NCBI RefSeq assembly: GCF_024160105.1
Contig: NZ_JAMFTQ010000017.1
Location: 1-48,149 of the forward strand
Source: Corynebacterium stercoris
GTDB taxonomy: Bacteria; Actinomycetota; Actinomycetes; Mycobacteriales; Mycobacteriaceae
Length of the DNA: 48,149 bases
Direction: 5' to 3'
Under the pieces are notes generated by a model. It ran no database searches, was not told the DNA's origin, and worked only from the letters and a program-made list of their open reading frames with translations. Below are positions 31,687-41,327 of this stretch, piece after piece. The stretch's first letter is position 1; every line of letters begins with the position of its first letter. A program made the position numbers and the translations under genes.

Positions 31687-31806
31687 ACGCAGGAGCGTCG
31701 ATAAGTTCTGGTGCTCGCGGAGGAGGACAAGCACGGACGCGAAGTGGTTGGCTGACCAGCCTGCGGTGAGCAGGAACGCGAGGACTGTCCCGAACACGCC
31801 GCGCAC
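31684..31806 (-). pseudogene. MFS transporter, N-terminal remnant
   Basis: 40 codons from a GTG: RGVFGTVLAFLLTAGWSANHF followed by ASVLVLLREHQNLSTLLR. The GW-ANHFASVL-LLRE pattern is the first transmembrane helix and loop of an MFS permease of the type often found beside acyl-CoA synthetase genes in corynebacteria. The remaining eleven helices are missing; the frame ends in the palindromic repeat. The remnant begins 10 nt after the synthetase gene, so it was once its operon partner. Confidence 0.6.
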
Positions 31807-31816
31807 CCCCGGGAGG

Positions 31817-33478
31817 CTACTTGTTCAGGCCCGGCAGGAAGCGCGGAACGACCTTGCCCACGGCGTTGCGCGGCAGCTCGTCGATGAAGTGCACGTCGCG
31901 GGGGATAGAGTGGTCGGCGAGGCGGGCGCGTACCCAGTCGCGCACCGAATCGGCGCTCAGACCCTCGCCGTGGTCGTCTTCGCGGCGCACAACCCACACG
32001 GCGATGCGCTTAAAGGTGGCGTCGTCGTCCACGCCGTGGGCGTAGACGTCGTCGATGCCGGGCATGTCTTCGAGCACCTCGACGACGGACTGCGGGTGCA
32101 CGTTCTCGCCACCGACGATGATCATGTCGTCGTTGCGCGAGAGCACGTGCAGGAAGCCCAGCTCGTCGAAGAAGCCCAGATCGCCGATTTCCACGAGGCC
32201 GTTGATGGTCACCATCGGGGTGTTCGGGTTGGTGTAGCCCTTCAGCGCCGTCTCGTTGTAGAGGAAGATGCGGCCGGTTTCGCCGGTAGGCACTTCGTTG
32301 CCGTCTTCGTCGTAAAGCTTGAGCACCGTGCCGGGCGGGACCTTGCCCACGATGGTCGGGTCCGCCTGCATCTGCTCGGGCGAGGCGGCCGCGGCGAGGG
32401 CGAGCTCGGTGGAGCCGTAGATGTTGGCCAGGATCGGGCCGAAGCGGTCGGTGGTGCGGCGCAGCAGCGCGGGGCTGACGGCGTTGCCGGCGGTGGCCAG
32501 GTAGCGCAGGGAGGAGGTGTCGAACTGGTCGTTGCCCTCGAAATCCAGCATCTGCTTGAAAAAGATCGGGGAGGAGATCAGGCCGTCGCAGCGGTAGTCC
32601 TCGATTTGGCGGAAGCAGGCCTCGGCATCGAAGATGCGGCGGGTGATAATCGTCGAGCGCGTCGCCAGCGCCACCTGCAGCGCGGACCAGCCCCACGTGT
32701 GGAAGATCGACGCGGAGAGCTGCACGGTGTCGCCGGAGCGCCACGGGATCGCCTCGAGGTAGCCGGCGATGACGAACGGCATGCGCGGCTCGGGGCGCAC
32801 GATGCCCTTCGGGATGCCGGTGGTGCCCGAGCTCATCAGCACAAGGTTGCCGTGCTTGGGGTACCGGGGCAGGCGCGTATCGACGTTTGTTTGCACGACA
32901 ATGTCGCCGATTGTGAGCCCGGTTGCGTCGGAGGCGTCGTCGGTATAGGCGCGCACGACGGTGATGCCGTCCATGACGGGGGCGCCGGTGGGGAGGCGGT
33001 CGGCGAACTCGTCGTCGATGAAGAGCACGTTAATGTTGTTCTCTTCGAAGATGCCGCGCAGCTGCTCGGGGGAGGAGCCGATGTTGAGCAGGAAAATGTG
33101 GCCGCCGGTGTAGCCCTTCGCGCCGAGCGGCAGGATGATGCCGCGGCCGTTGCGGGCCATCACGCCGATGCGCAGCTCGTCGAGGCCGCGGTCGCGCTGC
33201 TGGCCGAGCAGCCAGTGGGCGAGCGTCCTCGTCTGGGCGCGGAGTTGGCGGTAGGAGAGGACACCGTCGTCGTCGATGAGCGCGGTGCGGTCGGGGGTCG
33301 CGGCCGCGCCCTGCTCGATCTCGCGGGCGGTGGTGAACCAGTAGCGGGCGAGGTTGGGCAGGAGTGCGGCGGCGGCCCGGGGGCCGCCTTCAGTGCTGAC
33401 GAGGCCGGCGCGGATCACGGCCGGCACGAAACGCGCGAAGGACTTCAGCACGAATACAGGATGTTCTGTAGGGCGCAT
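31817..33478 (-). CDS. AMP-binding acyl-CoA synthetase-like enzyme (FadD type)
   Basis: 553 aa. Adenylate-forming enzyme: the P-loop-like motif LMSSGTTGIPKGI (A3), YGSTELALA (A5), TGETGRIFLYNE, the hinge GDLGFFDELGFLHVLSRNDDMI, and the C-terminal lysine in RNAVGKVVPRFL (A10). It activates a carboxylic acid as acyl-adenylate and probably makes the acyl-CoA; the chain length is unknown. The N-terminus has a 40-residue extension before the core. AT-rich direct repeats (33493-33520) upstream may be an operator. It is divergent from the SGNH hydrolase, and the downstream partner MFS gene is destroyed. Confidence 0.88.
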   Translation of the reverse strand: MRPTEHPVFVLKSFARFVPAVIRAGLVSTEGGPRAAAALLPNLARYWFTTAREIEQGAAATPDRTALIDDDGVLSYRQLRAQTRTLAHWLLGQQRDRGLDELRIGVMARNGRGIILPLGAKGYTGGHIFLLNIGSSPEQLRGIFEENNINVLFIDDEFADRLPTGAPVMDGITVVRAYTDDASDATGLTIGDIVVQTNVDTRLPRYPKHGNLVLMSSGTTGIPKGIVRPEPRMPFVIAGYLEAIPWRSGDTVQLSASIFHTWGWSALQVALATRSTIITRRIFDAEACFRQIEDYRCDGLISSPIFFKQMLDFEGNDQFDTSSLRYLATAGNAVSPALLRRTTDRFGPILANIYGSTELALAAAASPEQMQADPTIVGKVPPGTVLKLYDEDGNEVPTGETGRIFLYNETALKGYTNPNTPMVTINGLVEIGDLGFFDELGFLHVLSRNDDMIIVGGENVHPQSVVEVLEDMPGIDDVYAHGVDDDATFKRIAVWVVRREDDHGEGLSADSVRDWVRARLADHSIPRDVHFIDELPRNAVGKVVPRFLPGLNK

Positions 33479-33492
33479 GGTATTAAAGTAGC

Positions 33493-33520
33493 GTAAGTGG
33501 TTACTGTTACGTAAGTTACT
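33493..33520. promoter_or_regulatory. possible operator between the FadD and SGNH genes
   Basis: GTAAGTGGTTACT (33493-33505) and GTAAGTTACT (33511-33520) are near direct repeats around a TTACGTAA palindrome (33507-33514). They stand out as AT-rich in a GC-rich genome. A TetR- or MarR-type operator is possible; no such regulator gene is nearby. Confidence 0.3.
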
Positions 33521-33585
33521 AGTGTGACAAAAGCGTGTGTCGCGCCTGCGAGGACGCTTGCCCTGTCGGGAGGAAAGGTTTTTCC

Positions 33586-34440
33586 ATGAAAAATATCGCG
33601 TTCCGCAGCCGTATCGCTACCATCGCCGCCGCTGTCATGGCCACCGTGCTCGCCGTCGCCGGCATCACGCTTGCCGCGGCGCCTGAAGCTGCAGCTCAGC
33701 AGCGCAACGCCGTAATCTTCGGCGATTCCGTGATCGCTGACCCGACCGGCCCGCAGTGGCTTGGCGGCAAGCTGGGCTTCGATTCGCGCGGCTCTTCCGA
33801 CGTCAACGTGTGGTGCCCGACTTCGCCCACCAGCTGGGGCCGCCAGGCAGCGAACCGCCTGGGCCTGCCGGCCTGGGATTACTCCTGCTCCGGCACCGTG
33901 AGCATCCAGAAGGGCCCGCAGTTCGCCTCCCAGGTCACCCGCGCCGTGAACGACGGCGGCCTGAACCGCAACACCGCCCGCGTCATCATCTCCACCGGCT
34001 TCAACGACACGTACCACAACGACGGCCGCGACCGCGCCGCCTTCCGCCGCGACTGGGTCGCCGCCATGGCGCCGCAGATCAACCGCATCAAGGCCGCCGC
34101 TCCGAACGCCCGCATCCAGATCGTCGGCTACCCCAAGATCACCTGGAACGGCAACGTCTGCCTCTTCCACATCGCCCCGAACACCCACGACACCACCCCG
34201 TTCGCCGCGGTGGCTGAGTGGGAGGACTCCATCCAGTGGGCGCAGGTTGACCTGGCGCGCGCAACGGGCGTCGAGTTCCTGGATCTGAAGCCCTCGACCT
34301 GGAATAACAACATGTGCGCGCCCGACCACATGCGCATGTGGGCCGGCCTCGTCGACTTCTACGGCGGCCCGGGCCACCTGCCGATCCACGTCAACGCGCG
34401 CGGCCACCAGCACGTCGCCGGCGTGATCGCCGCTTCCTAG
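33586..34440 (+). CDS. secreted SGNH/GDSL hydrolase
   Basis: 284 aa with a Sec signal peptide (MKNIAFRSRIATIAAAVMAT, hydrophobic core, AxA-type cleavage near PEAAA-QQ). The lipase/esterase motif IFGDSV holds the catalytic Ser, and the C-terminal HVNARGHQHVAG holds the probable His. Conserved Cys pairs (VWCPTS, YSCSG, VCLF, MCAPD) suggest disulfides outside the cell. The substrate is unknown; an esterase acting on envelope lipids is plausible. GGAGGAAAGG precedes the ATG, so the longer upstream frame is rejected. Its stop overlaps the DUF2304 stop (CTAG). Confidence 0.9.
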   Translation: MKNIAFRSRIATIAAAVMATVLAVAGITLAAAPEAAAQQRNAVIFGDSVIADPTGPQWLGGKLGFDSRGSSDVNVWCPTSPTSWGRQAANRLGLPAWDYSCSGTVSIQKGPQFASQVTRAVNDGGLNRNTARVIISTGFNDTYHNDGRDRAAFRRDWVAAMAPQINRIKAAAPNARIQIVGYPKITWNGNVCLFHIAPNTHDTTPFAAVAEWEDSIQWAQVDLARATGVEFLDLKPSTWNNNMCAPDHMRMWAGLVDFYGGPGHLPIHVNARGHQHVAGVIAAS

Positions 34441-34769
34441 GCGTCCTCCGCCTCGGCGTTCTGCAGCGCCACCGCGCGGGCGAGGCGCGCGTAGCGCAGC
34501 TCCTGCTCGCGGAAGCGGGTCCAAGTGGAGATCGTCGTAAAGAAGAACGCGATGATCAGTACGTAGAGCATGAGGTCCGTGCCGCGGTCCACGCCGAGCC
34601 AGTTGGCCAGCACGGTCACGTCGTCGGGACGCAAAATCGCCCAGATGGCGGCGACAATGAGCACGACGAAGCCGATCTTCACCCACGCCTTCGCGTTCGC
34701 CTTCTTGCGGTTCTGGAAGAAGTACACCGCCAGCGCAATCGTGGCGATGATCAAGACCAGCTGAATCAC
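34437..34769 (-). CDS. DUF2304 membrane protein
   Basis: 110 aa with three hydrophobic segments (residues 2-19, 31-46, 66-82) and a charged C-terminus (TRFREQELRYARLARAVALQNAEAED). DUF2304 proteins are almost always encoded next to a family-2 glycosyltransferase, as here: the ATG overlaps the stop of the glycosyltransferase by 4 nt. They probably act together in lipid-linked sugar transfer, but the mechanism is not known. Confidence 0.88.
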   Translation of the reverse strand: MIQLVLIIATIALAVYFFQNRKKANAKAWVKIGFVVLIVAAIWAILRPDDVTVLANWLGVDRGTDLMLYVLIIAFFFTTISTWTRFREQELRYARLARAVALQNAEAEDA

Positions 34770-35488
34770 TTGAGCCTCCTAGCCACAATGCCGTCGGCGA
34801 GAATGTTCACGCCGTTAATCAGGGACTGGCCCTTCGACATGGAGTAGTCGGTGTAGAGGATGTCCACCGGCTGCTCGGTGACGCGCCAGCCCTTGTCGTC
34901 GATCATGGTGACGATCTCGGAGGCGTGGGACATGCCGTTCATGCGGATGTCCATCTCCTCCGCCACCTTCTTGTTGAATGCGCGCAGGCCGTTGTGCGCG
35001 TCCGACAGCCCCAGGCGGCGGGTGCGCGGCGACAGCATGACGACGACCTGCAGCACTACGCGCTTGATCCACGGCACCTGCGAATTGTCCTGGCCGGCGA
35101 AGCGCGTGCCCACAATGATGTCGTAGGGCTCTTGGCGCAGGCGCTCAACCATCGCCACCACGTCCTTGACCTGGTGCTGGCCGTCCGCGTCGAAGGTGAC
35201 GAAGTACTTCGCGCCGGGCTGCTTGCGGGCGTACTCCACACCCGTCTGGATCGCCGCGCCCTGGCCAAGGTTCACCGGGTGGTTCACCAGCTTCGCCCCC
35301 GACGCGCGGATCGCCTCCGCCGAGTTGTCGGCGGAGCCGTCGTTGACTGCCACGATGTTGGGGAAGGTCTGCTTGGCGTGGGTGATCACGTCGAAAATCA
35401 CCTGGCCCTCGTTGTAGCAGGGAATAACGAGCCAGGTGTCACTGAAATCCATCGCCGGCTGAGCCGGCACGTTGCGCGACGCGTCCAT
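34766..35488 (-). CDS. family 2 glycosyltransferase (polyprenyl-phosphate-sugar synthase type)
   Basis: 240 aa, cytoplasmic. GT-A fold: LVIPCYNEGQVIFDVI, VNDGSADNSAE, TFDADGQH (DxD metal motif) and GTRFAGQDNSQVPWIKR. It resembles DPM1-like enzymes that load a sugar onto polyprenyl phosphate, but lacks the C-terminal membrane helices; the partner DUF2304 protein may supply these. TAACCT is 8 nt upstream of the ATG, so it may have its own promoter, 21 nt after the preceding glycosyltransferase. Confidence 0.88.
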   Translation of the reverse strand: MDASRNVPAQPAMDFSDTWLVIPCYNEGQVIFDVITHAKQTFPNIVAVNDGSADNSAEAIRASGAKLVNHPVNLGQGAAIQTGVEYARKQPGAKYFVTFDADGQHQVKDVVAMVERLRQEPYDIIVGTRFAGQDNSQVPWIKRVVLQVVVMLSPRTRRLGLSDAHNGLRAFNKKVAEEMDIRMNGMSHASEIVTMIDDKGWRVTEQPVDILYTDYSMSKGQSLINGVNILADGIVARRLK

Positions 35489-35509
35489 CGCGCTAAAGGT
35501 TACCCCGCG

Positions 35510-36322
35510 TCACCCGTCGCGGTGGAACAGGCGCGAGTACACGCGCTTGGTCAGGCCCATCGGCAGCGCGCGATACAGGTTGCGCACCACCAGGTTCACC
35601 ATCGCGCGCGGGCGCGAGACCAGCCCGTATGCCACCAGGTTGCGCTGCATGGTGCGCTCCGCCTTGCGGGTTTCAGCCGTGGCGCGGCGGCGCAGCTGCG
35701 CGTCGTTGACCCGGAAAAAGGTGAGTGGCTCGGGCAGGTTGGCCAGCTCGTGGCCCGCGGCGAGCAGGCGCGCCCACAGGTCGTAATCCTCCATGAACGG
35801 CACGTGCTGGTAGCCGCCCGCAGCCTTCACCGCCGCGGTGCGGAACATTACCGACGGATGGTTCAACGGCGAGTTCATCCTCGCGTACGCGGCAGGGTTT
35901 TCGGGCAGGGCGCGGATGTTGCCGCCGTCGCCAAGCTCGTGCTCGAACTCCTCGACCGCCGTGCCCAGCGCCGCCACCTCTGGGTGCGCCTCCAAATACG
36001 CGAGCTGGCGCTCGAAGCGCTCCGGCCGCGCCGCGTCGTCCGAATCCAGGCGCGCGACGTAGTCCGTCTCGATCGTCTCCAGCCCGGCATTGCACGCGCG
36101 GCCCAGGCCGACGTTTTCGGGCAGGGGGAGCGTGCGGGCGGACGACTGCGTGCCGACGAACGCGGAAACCACGTCTTCGACCGCATCCGACACCGGCCCG
36201 TCGAAGACAATCACAATCTCATCGGCGGGGCGTGTTTGCACAGCTAGCGACTGCAGGGCGACCGCCAGCTCGGCGGCATCAGTGCCGCGGTAGACGCTCA
36301 TCAATACGGCGATAGTTGGCAT
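35510..36322 (-). CDS. family 2 glycosyltransferase
   Basis: 270 aa. GT-A fold with VLMSVYRGTDAAELAVALQS, VIVFDGPVSDA, GLGRACNAGLETIETDYVARLDSDD (DxD) and FMEDYDLWARLLAAG, typical of cell-surface polysaccharide transferases. The acceptor and donor are unknown; context with rml genes suggests a rhamnose- or galactan-related glycan. It begins 2 nt after the stop of the RHH-like gene, so it is part of the same transcript. Confidence 0.88.
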   Translation of the reverse strand: MPTIAVLMSVYRGTDAAELAVALQSLAVQTRPADEIVIVFDGPVSDAVEDVVSAFVGTQSSARTLPLPENVGLGRACNAGLETIETDYVARLDSDDAARPERFERQLAYLEAHPEVAALGTAVEEFEHELGDGGNIRALPENPAAYARMNSPLNHPSVMFRTAAVKAAGGYQHVPFMEDYDLWARLLAAGHELANLPEPLTFFRVNDAQLRRRATAETRKAERTMQRNLVAYGLVSRPRAMVNLVVRNLYRALPMGLTKRVYSRLFHRDG

Positions 36323-36324
36323 GG

Positions 36325-36546
36325 CTACGCTACATCCCCTTCTGCAAGGTATTGCGTCAGGGCGAGCCGGATCACCTCGAGGTCGGAGGTTCCGTCCTGT
36401 TCAGCGCGCTCACGGATCTTATTTGCCAGATCGGGGGACAGTACCTGAAGAAGCCCCGGTCCCCAGCTCACTTCAGCGTGGTCGAGGCGCTCCTCTGACC
36501 ACCCGGATTCAAAGTCCTCGGCTATCGCGATCTCTTCAGGTGTCAT
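36325..36546 (-). CDS. ribbon-helix-helix-like small protein
   Basis: 73 aa from the ATG at 36546; a TTG at 36558 would add four residues. The acidic N-terminus (MTPEEIAIAEDFESGWSEER) is followed by LLQVLSPDLANKIRERAEQ and DGTSDLEVIRLALTQYL, which looks like a CopG/RHH fold with strand, helix, helix. Such proteins are antitoxins or repressors. No toxin gene is adjacent; it sits between rmlA and a glycosyltransferase with gaps of 13 and 2 nt. Upstream TAGGTT may be a promoter. Function is unassigned. Confidence 0.7.
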   Translation of the reverse strand: MTPEEIAIAEDFESGWSEERLDHAEVSWGPGLLQVLSPDLANKIRERAEQDGTSDLEVIRLALTQYLAEGDVA

Positions 36547-36559
36547 GTTGCTGTTCAAC

Positions 36560-37423
36560 CTAGTCCCTCGCGGCGTCGAGGAGGTAGCGGCCGTAGCCGG
36601 ATTTCATCATGGGTTCCGCGAGTTGCTCGAGCGCCGCGGCGTCGATGAAGCCCTCGCGGTAGGCGGCCACCTCGGGCGAGCCGATGACGGTGCCGGTGCG
36701 TTTCTGGATCACCTCGACGTACGCGCTGGCCTCACTCATCGAATCAATGGTGCCAGTGTCCAGCCACACGTCGCCGCGGTGGAGGCGGTGCACCTTCAGG
36801 CGGCCCTTATTGAGGTACGCCTCGTTGACGGAGGTGATCTCCAGCTCGCCGCGCGCACTCGGGGTGATCTGCTTGGCAATCTCCACGACTTCGTTGTCGT
36901 AGAAATACAGCCCCACCACGGCGAAGTTCGACTTCGGCGCGGCCGGCTTCTCCTCGATGGAGAGCGCGGTGCCGTCGGGGGCGAACTCGACCACGCCGTA
37001 GCGCTGCGGGTCGGAAACCTCGTAGGCGAAGATCGCGCCGCCGTCCACGCTGCGGGTCTCGCCGAGGATGCGGGTGAGCTCGGTGCCGTCGAAAATGTTG
37101 TCGCCGAGCACCAGCGCCACGTCGTCGTCGCCGATGAACTCCTCGCCGATGAGGAATGCCTGCGCCAACCCGTCGGGGGACGGTTGCACGGCGTAGTGCA
37201 GCATGATGCCGAACTGGGATCCGTCGCCAAGCAAACGCTCGAACGCGGGCCTGTCCTCGGGCGTGGTGATCACCAGAATCTCGCGAATACCGGCGCTGAT
37301 CAGCGTGGTCAGCGGGTAGTAGACCATCGGCTTGTCGTAGATAGGCATCAGCTGCTTCGAGATGCCCTTGGTGATCGGGTACAGCCTCGTGCCCGAACCG
37401 CCCGCGAGGATGATCCCCTTCAT
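36560..37423 (-). CDS. rmlA: glucose-1-phosphate thymidylyltransferase
   Basis: 287 aa. Makes dTDP-glucose, the first step to dTDP-L-rhamnose for the arabinogalactan linker. Nucleotidyltransferase motif [22 protein letters not shown], then [20 protein letters not shown] (metal Asp), [19 protein letters not shown] and [14 protein letters not shown]. Usual length. It starts 3 nt after the stop of the Thr-rich membrane protein and is followed closely by the RHH gene. Confidence 0.96.
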   Translation of the reverse strand: MKGIILAGGSGTRLYPITKGISKQLMPIYDKPMVYYPLTTLISAGIREILVITTPEDRPAFERLLGDGSQFGIMLHYAVQPSPDGLAQAFLIGEEFIGDDDVALVLGDNIFDGTELTRILGETRSVDGGAIFAYEVSDPQRYGVVEFAPDGTALSIEEKPAAPKSNFAVVGLYFYDNEVVEIAKQITPSARGELEITSVNEAYLNKGRLKVHRLHRGDVWLDTGTIDSMSEASAYVEVIQKRTGTVIGSPEVAAYREGFIDAAALEQLAEPMMKSGYGRYLLDAARD

Positions 37424-37426
37424 GGG

Positions 37427-37873
37427 TTAGAACGGCAGCGTGATGCCGAACTTCTGGAGCACCTCCCGGTTCTGCGGGGTGTCCAGATTCATCACCAGGG
37501 TGAGGATGCCGGTGATGATGCTCAACACGAACAGGATCACCGAGCTCGTGCGCACGTTGGAGAAATCGCCGGAGGAGAACGCCTGGAGCACCGCGATCTG
37601 CTCGTTCGTGCTGGTGGTCGTCGTCGTGGTGGCGGTGGTCGAGGTGGTCGCGCCCGCGGTGACGGTCGGGGTCACGGTCACCGTCTGGGTGACGGTCGCG
37701 CGGGAGGACGTCGTGCTTTCCGACGCCTGGGTCGTCGTCGACACTGCAGACATCGACGTCGCGGTCTCGGTGGCGGCGCCCGCGTTGCTCACCACGACGG
37801 TGGCGCACATCGTCGCTGCCAGCGCGGTCGCGGCGGCGGTGCGGAGGTTGAACCGGTTGCTGGTGTTCGTCAT
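37427..37873 (-). CDS. exported Thr-rich protein with C-terminal membrane helix
   Basis: 148 aa from the ATG at 37873, preceded by AGGAG. A signal peptide (about 1-31, TAAATALAATMCATVVVSNAGA) leads into a Thr/Ser/Val-rich stretch (about residues 32-88, including TTTTTTST), then AFSSGDFSNVRTSS and a membrane helix (VILFVLSIITGILTLVMNL). The layout suggests a cell-wall-spanning or O-glycosylated linker protein tethered at its C-terminus. No family was recognised. It lies inside the rml operon, 3 nt before rmlA. Confidence 0.75.
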   Translation of the reverse strand: MTNTSNRFNLRTAAATALAATMCATVVVSNAGAATETATSMSAVSTTTQASESTTSSRATVTQTVTVTPTVTAGATTSTTATTTTTTSTNEQIAVLQAFSSGDFSNVRTSSVILFVLSIITGILTLVMNLDTPQNREVLQKFGITLPF

Positions 37874-37925
37874 GGTGGGGCTCCTGAAGAAGTGATATTG
37901 CTCCCAATAGTTGTAGCCCATGGCA

Positions 37926-39248
37926 CTACCTGGACGCCAGATATATCGCGAGCGCGGCTCGCCAATTGGTGGGGGTGAAGCCGGCGGCGGTGATCTTGGC
38001 CAAGTCCAGCGTGGACTCCGCCGGGCGCGGGGCTTCCGGGCCGGCGATTTCCGCGTACTGCGCGGTGGTCACCGGGTGCACGGACGACGGGTCCGCGCCC
38101 ACGCCGATGAACACCGCCATGGCGATCTCGTCGCGGCCGGCGGTGTCGCCTGCAGAGGTGATGTTGTACACGCCGTACTCGGCGTGCGTGGCAAGTAAGT
38201 GCGCGATGCCCTTGGCCAGGTCCTCTGCCCACGTCGGGCGGCCGCGCTGGTCAGACACCACCTTCGGCTCCACGCCCCGCTCCGCAAGCCCCGCCATCGT
38301 GTCCATGAAGTTCTTCCCCTCGCCGAACACCCAGGACGTGCGCACGACGTAGTGCTTGCGCGCGACCTGCGCCGCCGTGTCGCCCGCGGCCTTCGACGCC
38401 CCGTAGGCGCTCAACGGGCTCGCCGTCTCCTCCTCGGTGTGGACCTCCACGGAGCCGTCGAAGATGTAGTCGCTGGACACGTGCACCAAGGTCAGGTCGT
38501 GCTCGTTGGCCAGTGCCGCGAGACGCGCCGGGGCATCCGCGTTCACCGCCCACGCCGCCGCGCGGTCCTGCTCCGCACCGTTGACGTCGTTGTAGGCGGC
38601 GCAGTTCACAACCGCCCAGTACTGCGAGTAGTCCAGCTCCGGAATCGCCGTGATGTCGAATTCCGCGCGGCCGAAAAAGTCCGCCTCGCCGTTTGTCCAC
38701 ACCTTGCGCAGGGCCTTGCCCAGCTGGCCGTCGGCGCCGGTGACCAGGATGCGGCGGGGCGGTACGGGGGAAGCGTCGGCAAGCGAAGGGTGCTCCTGAT
38801 CCGCCGCCGAAAGCTCCGTGGGCTCGAGCGGCCAGTCGATCTCTCTGTAGGAGCAGAACGCGTAGCTGCCGTGCGGGTTGTAGCGCGCGTTGACCAGGTA
38901 AATGTAGCTGGTCGCGTCCTCGAGCGCCTGGAAGCCGTTGGCCACCCCGCGCGGGACGAACACCGCCGTGCCCGGCGTGATCTCGGTGCCGAAGCGCGCG
39001 CCAAACGTCTCCGAGCCCTCGCGCATATCCACCCACGCGCCGTACACGCTTCCCGACGCCACCGACACCCACTTATCCCACGGCTCCGCGTGCATCCCGC
39101 GCGTCGTGCCGGCCTGCGCGTTGAAACTCACGTTCTGCTGCACGGGGTGAAGGCCCTGACCAGCCCAGTTCTCCTTGAACCAGCCGCGGTTATCCTCGTG
39201 GACGGTGAGCTCGTGGATGGTCAGGCCGGCAATCGGAGTCTCGCGCAT
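37926..39248 (-). CDS. rmlCD: bifunctional dTDP-4-dehydrorhamnose 3,5-epimerase/reductase
   Basis: 440 aa. Residues 1-165 are a RmlC cupin (ENWAGQGLHPVQQNVSFN, TRGMHAEPWDK with catalytic His, VFVPRGVANGFQ). Residues 168-440 are RmlD, an SDR reductase with ILVTGADGQLG, VSSDYIFDG and YGASKAAGD (Tyr-Lys). Fusion of the two steps is characteristic of corynebacteria, and together they convert the RmlB product to dTDP-L-rhamnose. It starts 18 nt after rmlB ends. Confidence 0.95.
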   Translation of the reverse strand: MRETPIAGLTIHELTVHEDNRGWFKENWAGQGLHPVQQNVSFNAQAGTTRGMHAEPWDKWVSVASGSVYGAWVDMREGSETFGARFGTEITPGTAVFVPRGVANGFQALEDATSYIYLVNARYNPHGSYAFCSYREIDWPLEPTELSAADQEHPSLADASPVPPRRILVTGADGQLGKALRKVWTNGEADFFGRAEFDITAIPELDYSQYWAVVNCAAYNDVNGAEQDRAAAWAVNADAPARLAALANEHDLTLVHVSSDYIFDGSVEVHTEEETASPLSAYGASKAAGDTAAQVARKHYVVRTSWVFGEGKNFMDTMAGLAERGVEPKVVSDQRGRPTWAEDLAKGIAHLLATHAEYGVYNITSAGDTAGRDEIAMAVFIGVGADPSSVHPVTTAQYAEIAGPEAPRPAESTLDLAKITAAGFTPTNWRAALAIYLASR

Positions 39249-39266
39249 GGGTGCCAGCGTATCGGC

Positions 39267-41319
<2,053 letters not shown>

Positions 41320-41327
41320 CTGGACCT

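Noticed and set aside
33535..33585. N-terminal extension of the SGNH hydrolase
   Set aside because: The ATG at 33586 has a strong GGAGGAAAGG site and starts a proper signal peptide; the extension would bury it.
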